Positions 1 to 9,230 are shown, counted from the stretch's first letter. The stretch is DNA of 49,762 nucleotides from Tateyamaria sp. ANG-S1 (GCF_000814025.1 NZ_JWLL01000014.1:1-49762); one strand, 5' to 3'. Notes: generated from the letters alone by a model not told the origin. Translations and numbers: made by a program.

Positions 1-119
1 TATAGGTTTTATTATGTGAATTTATGTCAGTGGTTCTGACGTTATGGCCGGACCTTCAGTGGCCCGAGCAAGGTGCTACGGCGGCGCAAAAATCGGCTGT
101 CCTTGTTCAGAAGAAGACA

Positions 120-1079
120 TCAGGAAGCCCCTTTTGACGGTTCACGTGCTTCGGGGTGTCGGGCGAGATAGTCGGCAAGCGTATCACGTGCCATCTCCAA
201 CAGGGCTGCACCGGACCGATTGGGCTCTGTCTTACGCGCAACGCGCCGCAGGAACACATCCGGCTTTATCTCAAGGACTTCCTCGTAAATCTTGGCATCT
301 GGGAGACTACGGACGCCCTTCCGGTGCACATGCAGCGTGATGGTTTCGCGTGTGTTGCCCGCCGCATCTTGGCGAACAACATGCTCGCGCAGGCCAAATT
401 CGACGGTAAAGTATTCGGTGCCTGTCCTGAGAAGCTGCTCTCTTGGACCAATGCCGGCGGAAGGTATCTGTGACAGAACAGCTGCGCGAAGTGGTGATCC
501 CTTAGCCAGTGTTTGACCGTAAAGACTGAAGTTGAATGTCACACGACCGAAGAGCCATGGTAGGTTGCCACAAGTTGCAGTGGTCCAACGATACCAGCCA
601 TTTTCTAGGTAGATCTGCAAAATCTTCTTGAATTGCTTGCGATACAAAGAGATGCCCGTCTCTTCCGCGAACATGACGGCAACGAGGTTGAAGTTCTCGA
701 CCAGGAAGCTCCGACGTTGAATAGCATCCTGGGTCAGAATCGTGTTTTCAGTCTCAAGTTCCTGCTTCTTGCTCCGTTTGAGTTTTGAGCATCCCAGGAT
801 GCGTTCGAGGCAATAGTCAAAGCCTTCGACGTGCTTTAGCCGGTGTCGTCCATGCGGCACCTTCTGCGGGTTGGGGTTCTCAATGTTGATGAGTTGCATA
901 GCCCCATGGCATTCAGGGCAATGCCCATATCGCAGGACCTTTTGCTGGTTCGGATCATATTGCGACCACGGGTACCGGTTCTCTGTTGCGGCCTCAAACA
1001 CGTCCAACCTCACCAGCCGTTCCGGTGACGTGGCATCGCCCAGTCTCACGTACTTGCTCAAAATAATGCTCCCATTCAA
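120..1079 (-). CDS. hypothetical protein with CxxC zinc-type motif
   Basis: Product of 319 aa that I do not recognise. Near residue 54 it has a CPECH motif, followed about 30 residues later by a basic His-rich stretch (GRHRLKHVEGFDYC), which together look like a metal-binding site. There is no signal peptide or membrane segment. The listed start is a TTG and lies inside the upstream reading frame (994-1428), so the two frames overlap by 86 bases. That is far more than ordinary translational coupling and suggests either a single frameshifted gene or a wrong start. The gene sits in the AT-rich left edge next to glycan genes and mobile-element debris. A host-defence or mobile-element cargo role is possible, but nothing in the sequence proves it. 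The coding frame is fairly sure; the function is unknown. Confidence 0.5.
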   Translation of the reverse strand: MNGSIILSKYVRLGDATSPERLVRLDVFEAATENRYPWSQYDPNQQKVLRYGHCPECHGAMQLINIENPNPQKVPHGRHRLKHVEGFDYCLERILGCSKLKRSKKQELETENTILTQDAIQRRSFLVENFNLVAVMFAEETGISLYRKQFKKILQIYLENGWYRWTTATCGNLPWLFGRVTFNFSLYGQTLAKGSPLRAAVLSQIPSAGIGPREQLLRTGTEYFTVEFGLREHVVRQDAAGNTRETITLHVHRKGVRSLPDAKIYEEVLEIKPDVFLRRVARKTEPNRSGAALLEMARDTLADYLARHPEAREPSKGAS

Positions 1080-1428
1080 AGTACCACTTTGACGGGAGCT
1101 TCGGCAGGAGTGACCTATCTGTCAAAAGGAGAACCGTGGTTGCGATACTCCAGCGCTCAATGAGCACGTTTTTGCCTTCGATCTCGAACACGGCATGGCA
1201 CTCAGCGCCACAGCAAGGACAATACCCGGAAGCAATCGGACGCAGACCGACAAACAGCATCGTCTTCATATCGGGCGGAGACGCAGCCTCGATGGTGGTC
1301 ATCCAATCCTCGTCCGGTTCCGGCAAATCGCCAGCGCCAGCGAGGGCCAAAAAGGCTGCGAGTAGAGGCCGAAGCAAACTTCTACGCGGCTCTGGAAACT
1401 GAAGATATGGCCGCGTAACTAACAGCAA
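994..1428 (-). CDS. hypothetical protein, possible 5' part of a frameshifted gene
   Basis: Product of 144 aa, unrecognised. Around residues 69-75 it has CPCCGAEC, a second cysteine cluster resembling the CPEC motif of the downstream frame. The C-terminal third runs 86 bases into the next gene. In that overlap the reading still looks protein-like up to about WEHYFEQVRETGR and then becomes less convincing, while the other frame becomes convincing, so a +1/-1 frameshift near 1000-1060 would join them into one protein of about 440 aa. Separate overlapping genes remain possible. It is transcribed toward 120-1079. There is no strong ribosome-binding site, and the confidence reflects doubt about the gene boundaries. 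Confidence 0.4.
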   Translation of the reverse strand: MLLVTRPYLQFPEPRRSLLRPLLAAFLALAGAGDLPEPDEDWMTTIEAASPPDMKTMLFVGLRPIASGYCPCCGAECHAVFEIEGKNVLIERWSIATTVLLLTDRSLLPKLPSKWYFEWEHYFEQVRETGRCHVTGTAGEVGRV

Positions 1429-1528
1429 TCAGCCTCCGGCAAACCCGGCGCGGTTCAAGATGACTTTGTCGCCGAGCCCGACATCATCGCACGTGTCAAA
1501 AAACAGCCAATGCGGTAGAAACCGGGCG

Positions 1529-2443
1529 CTAACCATCTTTGACCAGTATGATAGTAAACTCTTGTGTGTTTTGTCGGCTGTCACCGACCTCCACCAGACG
1601 TAGTCGTACTTGCCCCAGCCGATATAATACATCATAGATTTGTGCAAAACTGTCTGGCTTGAAGCGCCATGCATGACAGTCGATGTAGTTACCGCCTGCA
1701 CTTTGAAAAATCTCTAAGGCTGTTTTTACGCGGTCAGGATAACCTGTAAAATAATCAGCGTCGGCGTGATCTTTCAGCCAATGGCGCGATGCGTCGTTAT
1801 GAGTGCGCCCGGCAATTAGGTTTGTAACGGAGGCGAGCGTATGTCGGGTTCTTTTCTCCGCAAAAGCCTGAAGGATGTCTGCAACGGAGGAATAGGGCGA
1901 GAAATGGTCGAAGCAAAACCGCTTGTCCGGTACGAAGGCGATATATCGACCACCCGGTTCGAGTAGATCATATACCTTCTCGAAGTGTGAGATGAGATCC
2001 GGCTGGTGCTCAATACAATGAGAACTGAAGACCTCGGCAAATGTCTCCGGTATGGTTGAGATGTCCCCATGGGGATCGGAGTAGTGCATATCAGGCACAG
2101 TATCGGCCGTCACGATCGGATTGGGATCTTCGTCAGCCCGCCTCTTCAGCTCCTCCGTATCGAACACATCGAAGTAACGGGCATTCGGGCCTTTAACGAC
2201 GGGATGGAAATAAGGTCCGATTTCAAGAGTTAACCCGGCTCGGCCAAGTTCGGCTGAAATCACCTCGCGATGGAGGTGGATCTTTTCGCGCGGTGTGACA
2301 AGAGGATGGGTTCCACGGAACGCTTCGTGGGCCGGTTCCGGGATTAGACCGGGTGCCTTGCATTGTTGATCACCGATCGCTTGCGCCGCCCCCAAAGTGG
2401 CAAGCGCGCGACGCTGCTTTCTCAAAAATCGTCGAAGGCCCAT
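1529..2443 (-). CDS. SAM-dependent class I methyltransferase
   Basis: Product of 304 aa. Residues ~70-200 read as a class I (Rossmann) methyltransferase: TLEIGPYFHP is an atypical motif I, then comes the acidic strand FDVFDTEEL, the FSSHCIEHQPD segment usual at motif IV, and LLEPGGRYIAFVPD at motif V. There is no signal peptide, so it is cytosolic. The start is supported by GGAG five bases before the ATG, and it lies 22 bases after the preceding glycosyltransferase gene, so it is the last gene of a three-gene glycan operon. By context it probably methylates a sugar or glycan intermediate; the acceptor cannot be deduced. A small minus-strand reading at 1429-1701 overlaps its end and is not a gene. 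Confidence 0.8.
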   Translation of the reverse strand: MGLRRFLRKQRRALATLGAAQAIGDQQCKAPGLIPEPAHEAFRGTHPLVTPREKIHLHREVISAELGRAGLTLEIGPYFHPVVKGPNARYFDVFDTEELKRRADEDPNPIVTADTVPDMHYSDPHGDISTIPETFAEVFSSHCIEHQPDLISHFEKVYDLLEPGGRYIAFVPDKRFCFDHFSPYSSVADILQAFAEKRTRHTLASVTNLIAGRTHNDASRHWLKDHADADYFTGYPDRVKTALEIFQSAGGNYIDCHAWRFKPDSFAQIYDVLYRLGQVRLRLVEVGDSRQNTQEFTIILVKDG

Positions 2444-2465
2444 GGTTGCTCCGCAAAAAGCTATT

Positions 2466-3503
2466 CTATGTCGCAGAAGCTATGATCGAAACGAGGTCGT
2501 GCGCGCAAGTTGCAAGTGTGCGTTCCTGCATCACGTATTCATAGGCGTTTTTGGCAAGTCGCGTGCGCAGTTCCGGAGACTCCAGTAGATGTAAGACGGA
2601 TTGCCCAAAATCATCCGCGTCTGCTAGCAGTCCAGTGTCTTCATGTACAACGCCGTTGTAGGCGTGTGATGCGCTGTAGACGCCAGGAAACCCAAACGCC
2701 GAGTATTCGAGGAACTTTATGTCGGATTTTGCTTCGTTGAATGGACGGGCTGCGAGTGGGGCGATCGCGACATCCCAGGTCACGTCCGATTGCATAGCCT
2801 TCAAATAGCTGCCGTATCCAGACGCCGTCCGGGGCGCTGACAGCATTAGCTGGTCGAACAGACTCTGAAGGTGACCAGCATTGGCAACCCCAAAGAATTC
2901 GAGGCCAAACCGGTCTTTATGGCCCGCAAGCGCACCGCGCAGCGACTCCGTCACTGACAACAAATCCCGCAGGTGGCTAGGTGTTCCGGCATATCCAACG
3001 ACTTTGTAACGGTTACTGTTTTTAACCTTTGTAGAACGCTCGGTTAAAAGACGCTCGTTCAGTGCATTTCGCCAAACGCGTTTGACAGCCGGCCAAGCGG
3101 CCATCCGATCAGCCAAGGAGCTCGTTGAGCAGATGATTAAATCGGCTTCGGAAGCGAGGAAGCGCATGACGGGCCGCTTCTTAGCAAGGTGTGCCTCTAT
3201 GGACCGGATTGGATGTGCGCTGAACAGGTCATCATCGATGTCATAGACCAGTTTGGCACCGCGTGTGCGTATCAAACGCACGACCGTCTGCGCAGCTTCG
3301 AGGCTCAGATCCGGCCATCCGCTCCGCTGCATCATAACAACATCGATGCGACCGCCGGGCAATCTCCCGTCGATGCTATAAGAGGCGTTTACCAAACCCT
3401 CGACGGATGGGTGCGTCAACGGATCGATTAGCCGAACCTGCGCGCAGACCCACAGCGGCAGCGTCGCAGGCGTTTCGGGAAGGATGTGGATCCGCAAGCT
3501 CAC
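2466..3503 (-). CDS. GT4-like glycosyltransferase
   Basis: Product of 345 aa. The N-terminal half includes the acidic KLVYDIDDDLFSAHPIR segment typical of a GT4-like subset. The C-terminal half has VVGYAGTPSHLRDL (start of the nucleotide-sugar domain) and SDIKFLEYSAFGFPGVYS, the position of the donor-binding E-x7-E region, followed by a GLLADADD-type loop. I chose GTG at 3503 because it overlaps the stop of the upstream gene in a GTGA arrangement; the longer reading to 3566 would lie inside that gene. It is cytosolic and probably adds a sugar to a surface polysaccharide or protein-linked glycan. Its place between a methyltransferase/GT fusion and a methyltransferase fits one biosynthetic operon. 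Donor and acceptor are unknown. Confidence 0.8.
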   Translation of the reverse strand: MSLRIHILPETPATLPLWVCAQVRLIDPLTHPSVEGLVNASYSIDGRLPGGRIDVVMMQRSGWPDLSLEAAQTVVRLIRTRGAKLVYDIDDDLFSAHPIRSIEAHLAKKRPVMRFLASEADLIICSTSSLADRMAAWPAVKRVWRNALNERLLTERSTKVKNSNRYKVVGYAGTPSHLRDLLSVTESLRGALAGHKDRFGLEFFGVANAGHLQSLFDQLMLSAPRTASGYGSYLKAMQSDVTWDVAIAPLAARPFNEAKSDIKFLEYSAFGFPGVYSASHAYNGVVHEDTGLLADADDFGQSVLHLLESPELRTRLAKNAYEYVMQERTLATCAHDLVSIIASAT

Positions 3504-6500
3504 TCCGCCGCTCCGAACAAGAGCTCGAGGATGCGCTGCGCGGAACGTTTCTGAGAAAATTGACATACATCTTGAGTTGCGTTTTTTCTTAATTCAGCCA
3601 GCAAGTCCGGGTTGTCGATTAAGCGGCTAGCTGCCGCGAAGCAGGCATCTTCGTCCCCGCTGTCAACGATCAGCCCATTGTGCCCGTCGACGCAGAAATC
3701 GATCGCCCCCCCGTTTCGGGGCATAACAACCGTGCATCCGCTTGCCATGGCCTCCATTGCGCTCAGCCCCATGGCTTGCCACTGCGAGAAGTCGAGGAAC
3801 ACGTCGACGTTTCGCATGAGAGACGCAACTTCATCGGGGCGCAGCCGCCCCAGGTCGGTTATACTAGGGGTCAAGCCAAACTTCCGTTCATGGTTGAGGT
3901 CGCTTCCGAATACGACCAAATCGACCGATGCGCCATAGGTTGAGGCCAGACGGTTCAAAACTCGCATGGTTTGATCTGGTGCGCGACGGTCTACAATGCC
4001 CGACTCGAACCTCAACATCGCGGCGAGGCGGGTTGGCCTGTGCGGAACGAGGTCACGCCCTTTGGGACGGAAGAGTGAAAGATCAACGGATGCACCGATA
4101 ACAGCAGGTCTAGGAAAACCGCGCTTTGCGATAGCATCGGCATTCCAGTTGGTTTTGGTGAACCCGCTAGCACGGTCAAGAATCTTGTAGGATTCGACTG
4201 CAGCGTGGTACTCAGATGATGCCTTTTTGAAAAACGCCGGCTCATCATCTTGAATGTAGTATCCAAGCTTTGGCGCGTTACCATCGAAGCGATCTGGGAT
4301 CCAATCGGTGGTAAAATATGCCGATGCGATCACCGCGTCAAAGCCCTGCTCATTTTTTTGCAGAAACGCCTTGATCGCGGCATCGTTCTTAAAATACAGG
4401 GTCGATGCGCGTTCGGGGTAACTTTTTTCGAAGACTCTTTGGTTGGACTCATAGTTTATCAAATAAACCTGTGCGCCCAGGTGAGTCATAAGCAAGCTTT
4501 CCTGAACGAGGATATTGCCGCCGCCGCCAGCAAAGTTAATTGGGCATAACACGGCCACACGCTTGCCCCCGAACGAGACTTCTGGCGCATCTGCATATTC
4601 CAGCGTAGCTGCGAGGCGTGCGCGGAACGACAGGGCTGCCAGACTGTCCTTGCAATTTTGGACCTGTGGCCAGATGTGCTTTTGTGGATCATGTTTCGCA
4701 CTGAGATTCTGATCTGCAGCTGCCGCGAGCTTCAGCCGTTTTTCAGTGCTATAGCTTTTAGACTGCGCATGGAAAACATAGACGTTTGGCGCGAAGATCA
4801 ACTTCCAGCCCGCCTGTCGCGCCCGAATGCAAAAATCGTTTTCCTCGCCGTATCCGGCGCCGAAATTTTCCTCGTCGAAGATCCCGATGTCATCAATGAG
4901 CGACTGACGGATCATGAAAGCAAAGCCGTTGATAAATGGGAAATCTATTCCTTGTGGCGGCGCGACTGAGGACGTAAGTTTCTGCATATGCTGGACGTCG
5001 ATGTTCGGTGGTAAAGGGTTATCGTTCCAGTCGCCATCCTCGTTGAATAACAGCGGCACGGATTGCCACGACGCAGTGTTAGAAGACGGCCCGATTATTC
5101 CGATTTTTTCATCGGATTCACCAACTTTCAAAAGCTCTTCGATCCATCCAAAGGGGACGATTGTGTCGCTGTTTAGCAATACGGTCCACGGCGCGGTCGA
5201 TGCTCTCATGCCCCGGTTGGCCGCTCGGGTGTAACCGCCTGCAACATCACTGCGTAGGAGGCTCGCGCCCTGGGCAGCTGCAAACTCCTCAAGATACAGC
5301 TTTGTGTCGTCCATGCTGCCATCATCTACGAGTATCAGCCTGTAAGGCGGCCTGGTGTTTGCAATAATCGATGATAAGCATGCTTTCACATCGTTCAACG
5401 CGTTGTGAATACAGACAACGATATCAACATCACGGTCGGTGTCGGCGTCTACGATGGGGCGTCCATCCAAATCGTTGCCAAGGAGAGCGTTGTGTCCTTT
5501 GACCCGTCCCGCGTGGGCGGCGGAATCGGCTTTCAAAGTCGTCAGTGCAGAGATGAAGCTTTTCGTGAAGAACTCCGGGTTTCTTTTACGCGATGATTTC
5601 TGCAATTTCTGTCGGCGACGGTCCGATAAACCAGGCATATTCGCCGCTAGCATCGCTGTCCTTGACACCAATTTCGACAGGACCGGACGCTTCATAGCAG
5701 ACTTTAAGCGATCCAAATCCCCAATTAGACTTTCAACCGTGGCTTCCTGTATGGAAAGAACCTCCTGCAAGCGCGCGGCGTGGAGTTGTTCTGCTGCTAC
5801 TTGAGCTTTCAAGCTGTTTACCTGCGCCATCAACTCGCGTTGGTGGGCAGTTGGATCGAAGTAGCCGGAGATAATTGCTTCTAAGGGTAGTACACCAGCA
5901 CTCCACTGGTTGTCACTTTGATCCGGAGCCGTGAGTGTCATCCCGCGCGCCTTAATCGGATCAGGCGATACGATTGCATCGCCGCCCACCACCACGCGCT
6001 TTCCAAGCAAGGTTTGCGCGTTCAAGGATTTCGAAACCGCGCAGACGGAGTTCTGAAAATGCACGCTCTCAATGCTCAATACATCAGAATCTTCAAACGT
6101 CACGTCATATGTCTCGGAAAAGTATCTTAGCCTATCGGTCGCATTGGCGTTCAAACCCCAATGCTCGAAATTAACTATATCTCCAAGTGATTTGAAAAAG
6201 CTCATACTTGAAAAAGGAGCATGCAGTCCACCGTTGAAATCGTCTTTCCAGTAACTGCAGTGTAGGTCTTCCGCGATGAACAGGCCACCGGGCGCTAGAT
6301 ACTTGAAGTAATGGGCAAACGCTTTGACAATATCACCGGATTCATGTGATCCGTCGTCAATAATGATGTCAAATTGATCGGAAATTTCAATAACGCGCTT
6401 TTCGGTATCATTATCCGTAGCATCGCCAACAACTACGGAGATACGATCATTGCCGTAAGTCAGTCGGGAACATTTTTCGTCTATGTCGCAGCCGACAATC

Positions 6501-6709
6501 TTTTCGAAATTCGGGAAGTATTTTTCCCATATTTCAAGACTCCCGCCATTTTGTATACCAATTTCCAGGATTCTGACATTTTGGAGGCGAAACTTACTCA
6601 GCAATCTATCGTAAAATGTTAGATATGATTCCCACTTGTCACTAACTTTGCCATGATGCTCGCTATATAACTCTAATAGGGTTTTTCCCACGCCTGTTCC
6701 GTCCATCAT
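3500..6709 (-). CDS. multidomain methyltransferase / GT2 / GT4-like glycosyltransferase
   Basis: Very long protein, 1069 aa, with three enzyme modules. Residues ~1-220 are a class I methyltransferase (RILEIGIQNGGSLEIW motif I, DIIIDDGSHESGD, LAPGGLFIAEDLH). Residues ~290-345 form a coiled coil (LMAQVNSLKAQVAAEQLHA). Residues ~425-690 are a GT2 domain (VDIVVCIHNALNDVKACLSS, LVDDGSMDDT, LLNSDT as the DxD-type site, EENDFCIRARQAGWKL). Residues ~715-1069 are a GT4-like module ending in GLSAMEAMASGCTVVMPRNG and a GLIVDSGDEDA loop. The start is supported by AAGGA nine bases upstream. It overlaps the next gene by four bases. Such fusions are known in O-antigen and S-layer glycan loci, where one chain extends and methylates or caps the polymer. 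It probably acts on the cytosolic face of the membrane. Confidence 0.87.
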   Translation of the reverse strand: MMDGTGVGKTLLELYSEHHGKVSDKWESYLTFYDRLLSKFRLQNVRILEIGIQNGGSLEIWEKYFPNFEKIVGCDIDEKCSRLTYGNDRISVVVGDATDNDTEKRVIEISDQFDIIIDDGSHESGDIVKAFAHYFKYLAPGGLFIAEDLHCSYWKDDFNGGLHAPFSSMSFFKSLGDIVNFEHWGLNANATDRLRYFSETYDVTFEDSDVLSIESVHFQNSVCAVSKSLNAQTLLGKRVVVGGDAIVSPDPIKARGMTLTAPDQSDNQWSAGVLPLEAIISGYFDPTAHQRELMAQVNSLKAQVAAEQLHAARLQEVLSIQEATVESLIGDLDRLKSAMKRPVLSKLVSRTAMLAANMPGLSDRRRQKLQKSSRKRNPEFFTKSFISALTTLKADSAAHAGRVKGHNALLGNDLDGRPIVDADTDRDVDIVVCIHNALNDVKACLSSIIANTRPPYRLILVDDGSMDDTKLYLEEFAAAQGASLLRSDVAGGYTRAANRGMRASTAPWTVLLNSDTIVPFGWIEELLKVGESDEKIGIIGPSSNTASWQSVPLLFNEDGDWNDNPLPPNIDVQHMQKLTSSVAPPQGIDFPFINGFAFMIRQSLIDDIGIFDEENFGAGYGEENDFCIRARQAGWKLIFAPNVYVFHAQSKSYSTEKRLKLAAAADQNLSAKHDPQKHIWPQVQNCKDSLAALSFRARLAATLEYADAPEVSFGGKRVAVLCPINFAGGGGNILVQESLLMTHLGAQVYLINYESNQRVFEKSYPERASTLYFKNDAAIKAFLQKNEQGFDAVIASAYFTTDWIPDRFDGNAPKLGYYIQDDEPAFFKKASSEYHAAVESYKILDRASGFTKTNWNADAIAKRGFPRPAVIGASVDLSLFRPKGRDLVPHRPTRLAAMLRFESGIVDRRAPDQTMRVLNRLASTYGASVDLVVFGSDLNHERKFGLTPSITDLGRLRPDEVASLMRNVDVFLDFSQWQAMGLSAMEAMASGCTVVMPRNGGAIDFCVDGHNGLIVDSGDEDACFAAASRLIDNPDLLAELRKNATQDVCQFSQKRSAQRILELLFGAAE

Positions 6710-7454
6710 TTATGTCATTCCTTAATGATATTGAAGCTTCGCTCGATATCTTTTCCCGTAGTCTTTGGGCTACGTACCAGCTCACATACAGCTAACGGCA
6801 ATCTACCTGCCGAACAACAGGGATCTTGGCCGAACAGAAAGCCACCGATCGGACGTGTCCAAGCCCCCCTAATCCGGACCCTTCAGGTGTAGAATACGTT
6901 CCGTCTACTTTGTAACCGTTGCCGTGTGACCAAAGAGCGCACCACGATGGTCACCGCGCTCCGTTTACCGACGATCATCAACTCAGGCAAGATCATGGTG
7001 ATCAAGGACGGCCTGTTAGAAGAAGAAGGCACGCTGTAAGAGTTGCTGGCCAATAACGGCCTCCTCTACAGTCCCTAAAACAGGTAATGCGAGCCGGCTG
7101 CAACAACAGAAGCTTAACGCTTTGTAAAACTCATCCTGCCGCCCCCCCCCCGCACCCGCTTTTCACTCAGCCAAGAAGTGCTTTGTCGGCTTACACCAAG
7201 CAATTGTAGGCCGTTTCAGCCCAAAGAAAGCTGCGCCACTCTGCCTAGAGTGTATGGACATCCCAGCCGGGCGCCAGCGTGCGGCGCGGCATCCAGAGCC
7301 TCTGACGTTGCGCGCGAAAATTTTTAGGCGGGCCTTTGAAGTGTAGCTGTGGCGCAAGGATTTTTTGAGCGGGGCCTCTGGCATTTTCTTTTGAAAGCAA
7401 ATAATTAGAGTGGCGTGTTGAACTACCGCAAAACGTTGCCAGCCGGATACTTCT
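6710..7454. other. intergenic region with divergent promoters and gene debris
   Basis: This 745-base gap separates divergent glycan genes. It must hold their promoters, though I see no clear -35/-10 pair. It contains a decayed ABC-ATPase tail (6926-7078, listed separately) and a run of ten C at 7142-7151. A minus-strand reading at 7163-7384 has no recognisable protein features and is not called. Confidence 0.6.
6926..7078 (+). pseudogene. remnant of ABC exporter ATPase C-terminus
   Basis: Reading 6926 onward in one frame gives TKERTTMVTALRLPTIINS, then KIMVIKDGLLEEEGTL, a TAA stop, ELLANNGLLYSP and a second stop. This lines up residue for residue with the C-terminal end of the intact MsbA-like exporter at 26928-28700 (TKGRTTIVIAHRLSTIINS, then LILVIKDGRVEEQGDL). 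About two thirds of ~36 positions are identical. The H-loop histidine (AHRL) has become Leu, the frame is interrupted, and no upstream ATPase motifs remain, so this is a dead fragment. It marks an old duplication, deletion or insertion event beside the glycan operon. The comparison was made by eye. Confidence 0.75.
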
Positions 7455-8606
7455 ATGCCTCCACTTTGGAAAATTCGCCGTGAGCTTCTACGATTGATTT
7501 CAGCACCGGTTCGCGGTGCAACTGAGCTCGTACGCTCACTTTATCTGCGTCGATATTATGATGGTGTACTGGCACGGCGCATCAAACGGCATCAAGGTGT
7601 TCTGCCCCTTGGTCCCGAGATCGGTATCTATTTGATATTTCCTTCAAATGGAGTCCTGCCGTCTCATCTGCGGATGCTGCGCGAAATGGTTGCAAGCGGC
7701 ATTTCTCCATTTGTTGTTTCGAACCAACCGCTTTCTGATACAGATCGTATGCTGCTGACGCCATTGTCTGCTTGGGTCCTTGAGCGTCCCAATGTTGGTT
7801 ACGACTTTGGAGGTTATCGCGACGGCGTACTGGAAATCGCGGATCAGTTGCCGTCACTTTCTCGGCTATGGCTCATTAATGATTCAGTATGGTTGGTGCC
7901 TCAGAAGACCAGCTGGTTTGACGATGCGCGTACCTTGGGTGTGGATTTCGTAGGAGCGACATCGAATTTTGCCATGCCCCGTGTTGACCCCGAAAAGTTT
8001 CGAGAAATCAAATGGTCATTCAGCGTCCATCATCGAAATTTTCACTATGCTTCTTATGCTCTGGGAATAGGGCAGTCCATTCTGCAACACCCGGGTTTCT
8101 TGCGATATTGGAAACAACTCGAAATTCGCAATGATAAATCGCGAACGGTGCGGCGCGGCGAAATTGGCTTGTCACAATGGGTTTTGAAAAGAGGTTTCAG
8201 TCACGGAGCGACGTATGAAGTTGAATGTTTGGATGCTGAACTGACCGCAATGAACGATTTTGAGATCGACCAAATCGCTAGTGATTTGATCATTCCTTCT
8301 TCGCCGCGGCTTGAAGCAGAGCGACAACGTGTGCTGAAAAGCATTCCTACGAATCACACCGGTCGCAAAGATCGAATTGCTATAATACTCTCCGCAGTCT
8401 CAAGGCAAGCGAGTGGTTATGTATTGCCGGGCTATTCACTTCGTCGTCGTGGCTTCCAGTTTTTGAAAAAGTCACCGCTTGCAGCGTCACCTCAAGTTGC
8501 GCAATCCATGCATAAGTTGATTTCCCGTATTGAGGGTGAGGCTGGAGCCGAGATTTACGCGGAGGCGCAATTAATATCAGAATCACAAGGCTACGATCGT
8601 GTGTGA
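7455..8606 (+). CDS. rhamnan-synthesis RgpF-family protein
   Basis: Product of 383 aa resembling the RgpF / rhamnan synthesis F family of cell-wall polysaccharide enzymes. Diagnostic stretches are IGIYLIFPSNGVLPSHLRML near the start, ERPNVGYDFGGYRDGV (residues ~112-127) and LWLINDSVWLVPQ, which match the family's N-[VE]-G-x-D-x-[GA] and NDS signatures. There is no signal peptide. It is transcribed away from the methyltransferase/glycosyltransferase operon and probably works in the same pathway. In streptococci RgpF helps assemble rhamnose-glucose polysaccharide; whether this enzyme uses rhamnose is inference. No strong ribosome-binding site precedes the ATG, so the start is less certain than the gene. 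Confidence 0.8.
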   Translation: MPPLWKIRRELLRLISAPVRGATELVRSLYLRRYYDGVLARRIKRHQGVLPLGPEIGIYLIFPSNGVLPSHLRMLREMVASGISPFVVSNQPLSDTDRMLLTPLSAWVLERPNVGYDFGGYRDGVLEIADQLPSLSRLWLINDSVWLVPQKTSWFDDARTLGVDFVGATSNFAMPRVDPEKFREIKWSFSVHHRNFHYASYALGIGQSILQHPGFLRYWKQLEIRNDKSRTVRRGEIGLSQWVLKRGFSHGATYEVECLDAELTAMNDFEIDQIASDLIIPSSPRLEAERQRVLKSIPTNHTGRKDRIAIILSAVSRQASGYVLPGYSLRRRGFQFLKKSPLAASPQVAQSMHKLISRIEGEAGAEIYAEAQLISESQGYDRV

Positions 8607-8975
8607 CGTCAGCGCATATTTGACCCGCCCTCAGTTAAGCATCTTAAGGTCAGGACTTCGGTAACGGGTTCGCCCCAGTCAAGTAGCTTTGCGCAGAATG
8701 ATTGATCTGTCAAAGCGGTTGAGTTGTAGTTTTTCGTGTCCACCATGCGTGCTGTGGCGATTTTGTGCAGAGGTCCTTGGGTATATGCTTCGGTTCGTGG
8801 TCAGCGCAGTGGCTGCAAACATGATGCTGGTTTGATGTAATTCCGATGTGTCCATCTCATAGGCGTGCTTGGCGAACAACAGCGACAGTCCTGACCGCGG
8901 AATCACCGGAACCACGTCCCTGGGGGACCTCAAAAAGCCTTCGATCAGGCAGGCAACGGGTGGCGGCTCATGCGG
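8607..8975. other. non-coding flank, probably 3' part of a decayed IS
   Basis: I see no gene in this stretch. It follows directly downstream (minus strand) of the IS110-type transposase tail and may be the non-coding end of the same element plus scar sequence. I could not find clear terminal repeats. Confidence 0.4.
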
Positions 8976-9230
8976 TTAGGCAACTCTTGGCGCCGCATCC
9001 GGCTGGAAGGTCGTGCCATCGACCCAAATCCGATGCAAGATGACTGCGATGCGGCGTGCGAGGGCGACCATCGCGATTTTGCGGGCACGCCGCTGCGCGA
9101 GCTGCGCTCCACATGTTCGCAGCCATGTCGATCGGCTGCGGTTCATCATAACGGTTGCGGCTTGGCATAATACGCGCCTCAGATTGACATCCTCAGCTTT
9201 GGTTATACCGCCGGACACGTCCCGTTCACT
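8976..9230 (-). mobile_element. IS110/IS1111-family transposase C-terminal remnant
   Basis: The minus-strand reading gives SERDVSGGITKAEDVNLRR, then VLCQAATVMMNRSRSTWLRT, LAQRRARKIAMVALARRIAVILHRIWVDGTTF. This is the usual C-terminal end of IS110/IS1111 (Transposase_20) transposases, including the GD/EDVNLRR and MVALARRI blocks. The N-terminal DEDD catalytic half is absent. The fragment begins right where the DUF1403 gene ends, its first bases overlapping the DUF1403 stop codon, so the element's junction appears to lie inside the neighbour's end. It cannot transpose. It is evidence of past mobile-element activity in the AT-rich left part. Confidence 0.75.

Noticed and set aside
1..119. A possible gene reading in from the left edge (for example the plus frame at 44-340)
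   Set aside because: The frame is antisense to the hypothetical gene at 120-1079 and has no protein-like features.
1429..1701. A 90-aa minus-strand frame between the hypothetical gene and the methyltransferase
   Set aside because: It overlaps the methyltransferase C-terminus out of frame and has no recognisable features.
7142..7151. Run of ten C as a possible phase-variation tract
   Set aside because: No credible reading frame crosses it and it lies about 300 bases from the nearest gene start; more likely neutral.
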